Assembly (NCBI GenBank): GCA_004335635.1 | Contig: QAXH01006666.1 | Span: 19,890 to 32,133, forward strand | Direction: 5' to 3' | DNA: 12,244 nucleotides | DNA from: Chloromonas sp. AAM2 | Taxonomy: Eukaryota; Chlorophyta; Chlorophyceae; Chlamydomonadales; Chlamydomonadaceae | Shown: in pieces, positions 1 through 9,400 of the stretch | How the letters are laid out: each line of letters begins with the position of its first letter | Position numbering within the stretch: the first letter of the stretch is position 1 | Notes under the pieces: generated by a model | The model's database searches: none | Told to the model about the DNA's origin: nothing | The model's input: the letters and a program-made list of their open reading frames with translations, nothing else | Position numbers and translations under genes: made by a program

Positions 1-3000
1 AGGGGCGGAGCACAGGTAAGGGACAGGGGCGTATAGCGTGCATGTAGACTGTACATGTTGGAGTTGACGTCGCAACCAGTCAATGCCACCCACACTGCTG
101 CGGCTGTCCGTGAGGGCGATCCCCCTGAGAAATCAGTAGGTCGGTTGCCTTGCCTTGTTCGTTTGATCGTCTTGCCCAGGGCAGGTCGGGGGCAATGCCA
201 TGCTGCTCCATGTCCTATGGCGGCCTGGATTCATCAAATGCACAGCTCGTGACACTCTCCCACAACTCCTGCGACAGCAGTCAACCAGTACCATCTCCCA
301 AATTCCCAAACTAGAACCAAATAGCTGGTGCCTCGTCCACACCCCCTTCTTCCTGCAGGCTGAGTGGTGACGCTTCCCAGCCCTACCTAGAGCCCACACC
401 CTCGCTTCCCGCTATCATCGAACGTCACAGCCCCAGTCATCACACTACCAGCCCGCTGCACATGAACCCTGAAGACCGGGTCACAACAGCCAGCCCGCAG
501 TCCAGCCCCCGCATGGCAAGTCCCTCCCAACGCCGAACCACCTCTGACAGCGTGGCAAGGCCAGGGGGGATTTCAGCGGTGGCACAAGCAGACCGTGGTG
601 GACCTGGGCAGCGAACGGAGAACCACCATCGCATCGGCCTGCGGCGCGCGACTGTTCCCGTTGGCTCCGACACGCAGGCGAGCGTGCGGCATTTGCAGGT
701 CGGTGGCGTGTCGACCGCGGAGAACGGAACACAGGGGCAGGTGCGGCGGGGCAGTGGGGTGGGTTTGAGGAGTGGGGGTGGTGGCGGTGGCGGGGCCGCC
801 AGGCAGGCTGATGCAGCCAGGGGTGGGAGTGGTGGCGGCAGTGGTGTGCGTACTGGGAGCCATGCACTAGCTCACGAACGCTCGCAGGCGTCAGGCATGC
901 ACGTCTTTGATGATGGGCATGTTGTGGCATGGAGTGGTGGCGGGAGCGGGGGCGAGGTTGGCTGGGTGGGGGCGGGAACGGCCGCGGAGTTAGGCGGCGG
1001 TGTGTCATTTCCTTCACAGCACCAAGTGCATCAGCAGCAACAGCACCACCACAACCACCACCAGCAGCAGCAGCAGCAGCAGTTGCAGCAGCACCACAGC
1101 CAGCAGCTGTGGCAGCAGTCGCAGCAGCAGCAGCAGGGTAGTGCAGTGGGCAGCAGCGGGGGCGGGAAAGGCGGGGCGCCATCACTGCCCCTATGCGTGG
1201 GGCCGGGGCAGGGCCGGGCGGGGCAGGCGGCCACCCAGGCCCACACGCAACTGCACCCCACAGCTGTTGAAAACCCCGCACAGCATGACAACGATACTGC
1301 TGATCAGGTCAGCCAGGACCTTGTCTGGCTAGATAATTACATGCAAGCAGCACAAGGTTACCAGACCTCTGGTGCCAACAAGGAGCAGCAAAGAAACGGG
1401 CAAGGATATGACCCACGTGTCCCACATGCCCCTGTCAGTTACGAGCACCAATCGGCGTCGGTTGTCCAGCAGCAACTGGGCCAACCGCTGCCATCATTTG
1501 AGCAGCAGCAACCCATTCAATACCAGCAACACCAGCAGTACGGACATGACGACCAGGCAATGTATCAAGGTGGAGATGGTGGTCAGCATGCAGGCAGCTT
1601 TGCCTTTGCCCAACCCCATCAGCCTGATAGGACACAGCATATGGGACACCAACCTTACATAGCGGCTCCATTTGAGCACGTGGGTCCGTTTCTGGCTGAC
1701 ACCCTGGTGCCAGAGGCCGCGTTTGAGAAACGGTTTGAAACCGCCGCACTGCCTGAGTCACATGGTGCACGTGGTGGACACGGTTCGCCACGGATTGAAG
1801 GCACGCAGGCGGGAGCGGGAACCGGAGACGGCCGGCCGTCTTGGCGCAGCCCGCAGGCCCGCACCTCCCCACCACAAGCCGATGTGAAACCGTCAACAAA
1901 ACAGTCACCACGTGGCTTGGCGGTTGCACCAAGACGGGCGCGGCCCGTGCCAAGCATGATGCGGCAGAACAGAGAGGCTTTTGCACAGCAACAACAGACA
2001 GGCCTGACCGCTCCAGCCGCTGCACCTGGGGTGGTGCAAGTGGGGGCGGCCGGGGGAGGGCATCCGAGGGCAGGGCGCGCGGAGGGGGCGAGCGGGCGGG
2101 GGACGGGAGCGCGAGTGGGGCTGCATGTGCGTGTGGATGGCAGGCGGGGCGGCGTGAAGGTGGCTGCTCCGGCCACCGTGCGACCTGCAGTCCTCACTGC
2201 AACACCACCACAGACGACAGGTGAGGCGGTCTTCCGGATGCACCCGACCAATTGGTTTGAGTGCTGAGCTGAAGCCGGCACATACAGACAAAAGATAAGC
2301 GAACGATGCCCTTTTGCGTCGTTCGAGAGCCTCATAAGTCGTACAGATCAAGTATTTGATTTGATTACTGCGCTGCCTTTTAGAATGGATCCTATGAAAA
2401 GATGACAAACCTGCACACACCGGGGTATGGTGAAAGGATTGAGGTTGATGCGATGCCTTGTGTTGACTTGTATTCCCGTCAGGTTCGTCCCTAGTCGAGC
2501 GAGCCAGGGCCCTTCACTCCGCAGCCGACACCCTGGCCGCTGAACTGAGGCGCACCACCGCCCTGGCGGCAGCAGAGGCTAGCAGAGCAGGCTATTCCGG
2601 CGGCGCTGGCACGCCAACCACAGTCGCCAGGACAGGCAATGCAGGCGGCACTGGTGACATGACCGGCCGTACACAACCGAACACAGAGGGCGGCGGATCG
2701 CCACGTCGGTATACGGGACCTGGAGACTCAGTGCTGCTCAGCTTCCAACACACTGGACCCGGGGCTACAGAGCAGGTAGGAATGAGCAGGTTGTGATAGA
2801 TTACAGCGACTCATGCACAACCGCTTTTCCCTTTCCTGGCTCAGAAACAGACCTTCCAGAGCTCAGTGGTTTTTTGGGGGCACCATGCCCATGCTTTGCT
2901 TAGGATGGTGATGTTGGCTGCTGCTGAGCGCCTAGCTGGTTGGTCCTGCGGTACCGTGGGTTGAACCATGAGAAGCTAGGCAATGATGATGATGAAATGA

Positions 3001-4661
3001 TGATGCACAGGTGTAAACCATCTATGACACAACTGCCTTCACTACCTTCGTTCAGGTAGCCAGATCTTTTACGGATCTTGTGCTGGAGATACTTGTGTTA
3101 AATATCTGCAGCTTCAGTCACTTTGAGCTGCCACTTTTATCTTCACCACAGGTGGCATCAAATAGCAGCCACGCTTGCTGCTCCTGACCTGTGCGTGTGA
3201 CCTGTGTGTGTGACCTCTGTGTGACCTCTGTGTGACCTCTGTGTGACCTGTGTGTGTGACCTGTGTGTGACCTGTGTGTGTGACCTGTGTGTGACGTGTG
3301 TGTGTGACCTCTGTGTGACCTGTGTGCTGCTTTGCAGGCGCCCTGTCCCGGCACATCATCCCTCGGTGCTTCTGTCCCGTCTGCTCCAGCCCACACGCCA
3401 GCAGCCCTCCCCTCCTACCAGCCCTCAGCAGGCGAAACCGCATCAGCAGTGCTAGAAACCGCCACAGGCTTGCAAACTGTCCCCTCTCAGCAAGTCAGGG
3501 CGACTCACACCGCCGACGTCATTTCGCCCCGCACTGAGCAGCGGATGGCAAACAGCACGCACAGGGCATCAACAGCGCCAGCAGCAGCCACGACTGGCAC
3601 CATGGTTTCTACGGGCAGGCACACACGTGATCAGAGCACCAAGGCGGGGCTGCCGCTGTCCAAGGCAGGCGGAATGCGGTCCACGGGTGGGAAGAAGCAC
3701 ACCCAAGTGGCGAGTCGGTTGCACCAGGAGACAATCGCCACCCAGGCCAAGCGATCCGGCCCGGGTTTGCCCGGCGGCCTGCCCAACCTGACCTCCCTCC
3801 CGCCCCCGCCGCAGCAACCCCTCCTCGCACCCCTGTCCACCTACGTCTACCCCTTGAACCCGTTACAGCCCGGTCCTCTTCTCCCAGGGGCGCTGCAAAC
3901 CGCTCATCACCAAACCGTTTCAAACGTTGCAATTGCTCAACGGCAGTCTGTTTTGCGGCCTGACGTGGCGTTGGCTGCGTTTCGTGCCGTGTACAGCCCG
4001 GAGAGACGCCCGGCAGCAGGAGGCAAGGCTGCAAGGGACGGTGCTGCACAGTCACAGTATGACGGGGGCGAGCAGAGGGTGGGTCAGTCGCAAGGCCAAA
4101 TGGAGAATGCTGTGCAAGCGGCGCTGGACAGTGTGCGGGGAACCGGGAACGTGCTATCGGTTCAGCAGACAACTGGAAGCCCGCATGTGGGAGCGGGGCG
4201 GGAGGGGCAAGGCAAGGTGTTCATGCAGCCCACTGCCACAGCCAGGACGGACGTTACTAGCAGCATCACGTGCACCAACCAACCTCACGTGGTCTGTTTT
4301 GAACGACCAGGGGGTGTGATTCGTGCAGCAGCGGCGGATGGTGGCGGGGGTGGGGCTGTTGTGGGCGCTGCGACGGCCCCATTGACGGTTACTGTGCGGC
4401 TGCCTGAGCCTGTGCGGTTCAGTTTGACCCACCACTGAGGCAGGACTTATTCATCTCTTTTTCCGCTGTGACAGACCCAACATGTTGGAGCAGCACGTGC
4501 GCTTGTTTAAATCGGCGGAATGGTCAAATGTGGAAGCGGGATGGGCGCGGGCGGGAGCGGACACTGGGCCTGGCGCAGGGCAGCGGGGTGTCGAGCCTGT
4601 GACCGCAGCGGTGCTTGTACGTTTCAATCCCGCACTGGGGTCCGTGCTGAAGGCTCTCTGA
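1..4661 (+). CDS. Large Gln/His/Gly-rich disordered protein, 5'-partial, multi-exon
   Basis: I do not recognise this protein. A textbook donor (CACAG|GTAAG, intron from 16) suggests the gene starts left of the window. The next exon begins at 359 after a strong pyrimidine tract and CAG, and runs to a GTGAGG donor at 2221. Exon 2483-2775 joins in phase 1 and exon 3338 onward in phase 0, with no internal stops. The large exon encodes a Ser/Thr/Pro-rich segment, a Gly/Arg-rich part, a Gln/His tract (about 1021-1136) and further Q-rich and Gly/Ala-rich sequence. Exon 2483-2775 starts with a likely amphipathic helix (SLVERARALHSAADTLAAEL) that could form a short coiled coil. RRTTS near 535 resembles a basophilic kinase site. 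If the first exon is absent, ATG 462 is the first in-frame start. The end is either TGA 4436-4438 without further splicing or TGA 4659-4661 via a last exon 4475-4661. No catalytic domain or membrane span is visible; a regulatory or scaffold role is only a guess. Confidence 0.6.
1021..1136 (+). repeat. CAG/CAC trinucleotide tract encoding poly-Gln/His
   Basis: Runs of CAG, CAA and CAC within the large exon are read as Gln and His in the coding frame, with Leu, Ser, Asn and Trp interruptions. Mixed CAG/CAA usage suggests selection or interrupted expansion rather than a pure recent microsatellite. Such tracts are common in volvocalean proteins and usually lie outside folded domains. Confidence 0.85.
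2863..3012 (+). repeat. Dispersed repeat, copy A, in an intron of the Gln-rich gene
   Basis: About 150 bases starting at a T-run followed by GGGGGCACCATGCCCATG and ending in an ATGATG-rich tail are clearly similar to a segment at about 4725-4867 on the same strand. Shared blocks include the TTTTGGGG head, the CATGCYCATG block, GGCTGCTGAG followed by GCCTAG, a GCGGTACCG-like or GCAGTACCG block, and the GATGATG tail. It lies in the intron 2776-3337 and is probably an old short interspersed element or MITE; the class is not determined. Confidence 0.6.
3188..3328 (+). repeat. Intronic TGTGTGACC minisatellite
   Basis: About 140 bases of tandem units built from TGTGTGACC and variants (TGTGTGTGACC, TCTGTGTGACC) end just before the acceptor CAG at 3335-3337. 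The array takes the place of a normal pyrimidine tract and is T/G-rich on the sense strand. Variation in array length could affect use of this acceptor; that is inference. Confidence 0.85.
4475..4661 (+). CDS. Probable last exon of the Gln-rich gene
   Basis: A strong pyrimidine tract ending in GACAG (to 4474) precedes an open, GC-rich frame beginning MLEQHVRLFKSAEWSNVEAG and closing at TGA 4659-4661. It needs a phase-2 donor in the exon that starts at 3338. The candidates are GTTCAG at 4417, giving a very short 58-base intron, and GTGCAC at 4270, giving a 205-base intron. Either would bypass the stop at 4436-4438. The codon composition looks coding, but neither donor is strong, so the join is an inference. 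The alternative is that the upstream exon ends at 4438 and this stretch is 3' UTR. Confidence 0.45.
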
Positions 4662-5936
4662 CTTGTTGAACAGGCTCGGGGGCGGGACACAGACCATCAC
4701 ACAAAATGTTGAACTGTGTATGTGCTTGAGTTTTGGGGCATCATGCTCATGATGTGCTTGGGGATTTATGTGGGCGGCTGCTGAGGGCCTAGACTGTTCG
4801 GCAGTACCGCAAGCTGCAAAACTGTGGTTTGCGAAGAGCCATGTAATGATACTGATGACAATGATGGAAGAGTTGAAGAGTGTGTCTCCGCCTTGGCAGG
4901 CTTGACACGCTTGGCCCGTCAGTCTCGTCCTTCGCGCTGAATACAATGCAATCAGACCACGCAGCCGCCTGCGATGACGTCACGACCCAGTCACGGTTGT
5001 GTGACCAAATCGCGCCTTCTTGTGCCTAGTCACATGATAACTAACAGCCGCTGACAGCCTGACTTCTTCACCCTCGCCTAACTCTCCCTTCGTGTAAGGG
5101 TGTGTCATGGCTCGAATTGTAGGGGCCAGAGGGCAGGGGACAAGTTTGATGTCCGTCAGCACAGCCTGGAACGCACGGACACGCTGGAAATCCCAATGTG
5201 CAGCCTGCCTTTAGATAAGACAATTGTCAGTATGAGAGCATGTCTGTTTCTGTTTGGGCGGCCACCGAGCCTCTGTAAACATGGCGTACTGCTCTTTTGC
5301 TGCTTTGCCCCTGCTGCTGGTCTTTTCTGGACTGAAGGCCGGGCAACAACGGCTAGTGGACTGGATGACCTGTGCCAGTGTACAGGCCAGTAGTACAGGT
5401 CCTAGGGAAAGAACTGTGGACTCGACTGCAGTTTTGGGAGCATAAGGTAACAAATCAGTACGTCTTCGCCACACAGCAACAGTAATACCCTTCCATGTGT
5501 CAACGTTAGGACCATGAACTCTGTCTGAAAAGGGCGGCCAAAAATGTGTTGTAAATGCACCGCCCTTGTCAAGGGCAAACAAGCAAACCACCTGCCTGTT
5601 AACAAATGGACGTTGAACGGCTGACTGGTGATCCTTTGGCGTGCTTCTAGCATAGTGCTGGCACCCGAGCCAGGTGGCTGGCACCGCAGCATGATGGCAC
5701 GGCGGTGCTGAGATCTGTGTACACCCTTGAGAACCGCTATCTACAAAATCCTATTTATGTCTACTTCTATCCTCTGACCATCCTCTGACATGGTCCTCCC
5801 TTGCGCGTCACATCTTAGCCAAACGTGCTTTCAGCAAGAGGTTTGTGGATGCTGTCACTGACACGCTGCAAATCAGGCAAGGCTGCCCCACTGGTGCGGG
5901 CCCTTGAAAAGTAGGAAAGCCAGCCGCTGTCACCAG
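4662..5936. other. Intergenic stretch without a supported gene
   Basis: Apart from repeat copy B and the possible polyadenylation signal TGTAA at 5093-5097, I see no convincing gene. The longest frame is on the minus strand (5211-5684, 157 codons) and shows no recognisable motif and no coding-like composition. A short plus-strand peptide at about 5866-5894 reads LQIRQGCPTGA, faintly like the RQGCP block of LINE reverse transcriptases, but no other reverse-transcriptase motif accompanies it. Confidence 0.5.
4725..4867 (+). repeat. Dispersed repeat, copy B, downstream of the Gln-rich gene
   Basis: This is the second, diverged copy of the element at 2863-3012, in the same orientation, just beyond the 3' end of the Gln-rich gene. 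It contains a TGTAA (4842-4846), the usual green-algal polyadenylation signal, which might serve the upstream gene, although a second TGTAA lies at 5093-5097. No flanking target-site duplication is obvious by eye. Confidence 0.55.
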
Positions 5937-6065
5937 CGGGACGTTCTCCATGCCCAAGCACTGTTCAGATTGGAGGTGGGACATGAGCTGTTCCGTTTCC
6001 AGCAGGCTGATGGTGATGCCAACAGCCTGAGGCGGTTGTTGCTGTTCAACATCCTCTACATCGAG
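5937..6065 (+). pseudogene. Isolated exon-like segment
   Basis: A CAG acceptor (to 5936) and a GAG|GTGAGA donor (6066) bound 43 open codons in phase 0 at both ends. They read RDVLHAQALF, then RLEVGHELFRFQQADGDA and finally LRRLLLFNILYIE, which looks like real protein. No partner exon with fitting phase was found on either side. Part of its 3' end is duplicated in inverted orientation at about 6195-6215, where the minus strand reads FAILYIK. It is most likely a gene fragment carried in with the fold-back repeat. There is a faint resemblance to a helical stretch of Rab-GAP TBC domains (the RDV then LRRLLL pattern), which is too weak for a call. Confidence 0.3.
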
Positions 6066-6215
6066 GTGAGATGACTTGCAGAAAGCAGCGAGCTTGTGAT
6101 GACACATGCTGCCTTGACGTAATCGTGCCCCACGGGTCGTCAAGGCAGCATGTGTCATCACCAGCTCGCTGCTTTCTGTAAGGCATCCAACTTTGATGTA
6201 GAGGATGGCGAACAC
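6042..6215. repeat. Fold-back inverted repeat (long hairpin)
   Basis: The left arm 6075-6119 and right arm 6138-6182 are 45 bases each and complementary except at two positions, one of which would be a G-U pair in RNA. The loop is 18 bases (6120-6137). The pairing continues without gaps outward to about 6042 and 6215 with more mismatches, for arms near 78 bases. The left arm includes the 3' end of the exon-like segment and its putative intron start, so the structure arose by inverted duplication of a gene piece. Possible roles are a small-RNA precursor, a MITE-like element or inert debris. Confidence 0.9.
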
Positions 6216-6363
6216 AACATCAGCTCCCCGCCATTGGACGGCAGACACATATCCTATTGCTGACAGCAGGATCGGCTGAGATGATGTGACGCGAGCAAGA
6301 GATGAACAGGGCTTTGTAGATCACGATCGTGAAGGGTGTACGTACCAGGATATCAGTCACACA

Positions 6364-6375
6364 AATATACTATAT
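6364..6375 (+). promoter_or_regulatory. TATA-like element upstream of the glycosyltransferase gene
   Basis: An AT-rich AATATACTATAT stands out about 120 bases before ATG 6496 in otherwise mixed sequence. Position and composition would fit a TATA box, and would favour ATG 6496 over the in-frame ATG at 6286. No initiator or other element was identified, so this is tentative. Confidence 0.25.
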
Positions 6376-6495
6376 GAGGAACACAGGAGTGACGGTAACC
6401 AAGTAACAACCGAGTTGCTGACCGTTGTGATTCCGGTCAAATTCGCGCTGCAGTCTCGCACGTCTGCTGCTGCACATCCGCGTGCAGCACCAGCA

Positions 6496-9400
6496 ATGGG
6501 GCATAAAGCGTCGAGGCCCCTAGCAGACCCGGAGCGGCCATCCTTCGGCTCCCAGCTGTGTGTCATCATACCCGCTCTGGTGAGGCAATCTCTCATACTG
6601 ATAGATATGCAGGGGTCCGTATGGGCAGGGCAGGATTGCTATTGATGGCCAGTTAACTGCCAAACGGGCAGGCAGGCGACAGGTATCAGTCAGGCGGCAA
6701 GCATGCTAGACAGCAGGCGCATGGTCAAGTGGGTGTTGCTGTGGGTGTTACAATAGTAAGACTTGAAGCTAGGAAGCAGGGGCATGGCGCTGAAGCATAA
6801 GCAGCAGGGCGCACGTGTACTGAGGCATAAGCACGTGCACTGCATGCATTCGCCGTTGAGCACTTGTCTGATGCCCTTCTGTGTACAGAACGAGGAGGCT
6901 CGGATTCAAGCGGCTATACACAGGTGTGCCTGGAGCCATGCCTAGAGGCAGGCATGTCACATGCTGAGCATGAGGTGTGGCAGAAGAGGCATTCATTCGA
7001 ACAGTCACGGATGAGCGATTACCAAGGTTATAGAAAGGGGTTGCTTCGAGCTTATCTGTACTGATGCATGTCCCATGCAACACGTTTCAGTGTAACCGAC
7101 GGCACATGCACGTCCTGTCGGCCAGAGGTTGTGTTGGTTGACGGCGGGAGCACGGATGGCACTGTGCAGCGGGCACGTGCCATGGACAAGAGCATCAAGG
7201 TGGGAGCGCAGGATAAGGGACCCGTCACAGGGCATGATGTCCGATGCTGTCACTCCTCGGCTGATGTATGTATGTCTGCACGTACGTATGCACGTGCAAT
7301 CATTCCTCGGCTGATGTGTGTCTGCACGTACGTATGCACGTGCAATCATGCGTTTGGTATTGTGGCTACCCACCCATTCATTCATTTCATCGCACCCAGT
7401 ATTACTCTTCTGTTTGTGCCGTCCCACAACTATTGTTGGTAGTTTTGCTGGTATACAGATGAACACAGCTATCGGCATTCATCAACCGACACTGACTGTT
7501 GACATTATAAACATTGTGACTGTTGCAGGTTATTCACAGTCCCGCCGGTCGGGGCATACAGATGAACACCGGCTGGCAAACCACCCAACGCCCCTGGTGC
7601 CTCTTCCTACACAGCGACTCCCAACTACCCCCCAACTACCTTAACCACCTACAAGCAGCACTGAACCACCCTGTAACCAATCCACAACTTGACAGTAACG
7701 CCAGCTCCAACCCTTGGGGGCCCTCTGGCAGTCGATTGAGTGCTGTTGGCCGTCACGCTGCCAGCTCAGCTACCGGTCAGCTACAGGGTTCAACCGCCGC
7801 CAGCAGCAGCAGCACGCAGCGTTCGGTTGATGGAAGCAATGTGGGTGGTGGTCAGTCGAGTGCAAGCTCGTTAGTTGTCGGTGCGGATGACGGGGGCGGG
7901 TGGCTGGGGGAAGATGAGGCGGGGTTGGTGGTGCAGGCAGGGCGCAGGCGGACGGGCAGGCGGCGAGTGGGCCGGCCCGCCACTGCTTCCTCCTGCGGAC
8001 CCGGGTGCGGTTGCTCGCAGATGCAGCACACGCCAGAAGGGCGGCAGGGGTGGGGCCAGGAAAGGCAGCAGCAGCAACAGCTGCAGGAAGGGCGGTGGGG
8101 ATGGTGGGGAAAGCAGCAGGGCAAGCAACAGCAGCAGCAGCAGCAGCAGGGGTGGTGGGGGCAGGATGGGTCGGGAGGCTTGGGGCATCAAGGGGAACCA
8201 CAGGCAAGCCAGAGAGCTAGCGGTTGCCACTGTTCACAGCAACGCCACGAGGCGGCACCAGCAAACCTGAGCCGGTCAAACTCAGAAGGGGCCATGCAAG
8301 GTTCTACAGCCTTTGGTGGTAATGATGCGCTGCAGGTTGGGAAGGGAAATCATTGGCGTTGGCCTTGGCAGCGGTCTGTATATCAGCCTCGGTTGTGGGG
8401 GTGTTTTGAGAGCATTCAAACTGAGTGGTGTGACAGCTGGCAGGGGCGGTTTCTGTCACATGGCGTGGCGTTGCGCACTCGCTGGCTGGGGCTGCCTTAC
8501 GGGGACCAGGCTCTGTTTGCCAACCGACAACTGCTGCAACAGGTGCGGCCAACTGCTTCAACTGATGGCACCTTGCAGTTGCTCCAAAGCCCTACCAGCC
8601 CGATACTTGATCAATACACCGCGATCATTTGCACCATGCTATTGTTAACAGTTTATCATGGCGGCGTTACTATCAAAGTATTCTTACATTGTGATCCTGC
8701 CAGTGTTGTCCATCATGGTCGTTCGTACCATGTGATAACCTTGGCTGTTGTTCAGGTTGGAGGCCTGCCCGAGTGGCCGCTGCTCGAGGACTGTGGCTTG
8801 GTGCGGCGCCTGCGTGCGGCGGGGGGTGGGCCGGCGGTGGTCCTGCTGGCGGTCAGGACCGCGGGGAGGTGAGGCTCGGTGTCAAGACATGCACGATTGC
8901 ATATCCGTGTTACACGCTACATGAGGCTCGAGCCAGCGCAGGCCCAACACTCAACGGTGGGTCGGTTGCTGCGGACACTTCCATATTTCTGTGTGTTTGC
9001 TTCAGGGGAGTGAAAGGGATGCTGGTGATTGGTGCAGTATTCCTGCGTCGTTGCTTGGTGCTGTTGGTAGCGATTAGGACTCCGGGAGGGTGAGAGATGC
9101 TTGTACCGCTATGTGGTTGCCCTGAGGTTGGTTTGCGGTGTTACTGGTGTGTTGGCTGTTGCCGGAGTGACATGGCAGCTTACTTCAATCAGCGAGGGAC
9201 TCCTTAGTGGTTGCTTGGTGGTGTCCGGTCAGGGGCTGCAGCAGGAAAGTTGGCAGGGAAGGCCGGAGGCTGGGAAGTGGTCCAGGGCCAGCGGCAGGCC
9301 TGACTTGTTCGGGTATCTGCCCCAAAGCATTGCCTTGAGCATCTGAATGATAGAAGGAATTTCACGGAGTGTGCGATGCATTGTTGAAATCAGCTGGAGT

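Noticed and set aside
481..1281. Long minus-strand frame (266 codons) opposite the Gln-rich exon
   Set aside because: It is Ala/Pro/His-rich as expected for the antisense of CAG and GGC repeats; the plus frame has consistent splice junctions and the minus frame has none.
2925..2985. tRNA-like A and B boxes in repeat copy A (TAGCTGGTTGG and GGGTTGAACC)
   Set aside because: The boxes are too close together, the B box lacks a base and copy B does not keep them, so neither a tRNA nor a tRNA-derived SINE can be supported.
5211..5684. Minus-strand frame of 157 codons in the intergenic stretch
   Set aside because: It has no recognisable motif, no protein-like composition and no splice context; it is probably a chance frame.
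5866..5894. RQGCP peptide resembling a LINE reverse transcriptase motif
   Set aside because: It is one short match with a stop soon after, and no other reverse-transcriptase motif nearby.
7252..7350. Possible CRISPR-like repeat array
   Set aside because: There are only two adjacent units without spacers, inside a eukaryotic intron; it is a plain tandem duplication.
9101..9346. Further exon-5-like G/T-rich segments in intron 5 (about 9121-9165 and 9205-9240)
   Set aside because: The similarity is limited to short GGTG and TTGCTTGGTG words and could come from base composition alone.
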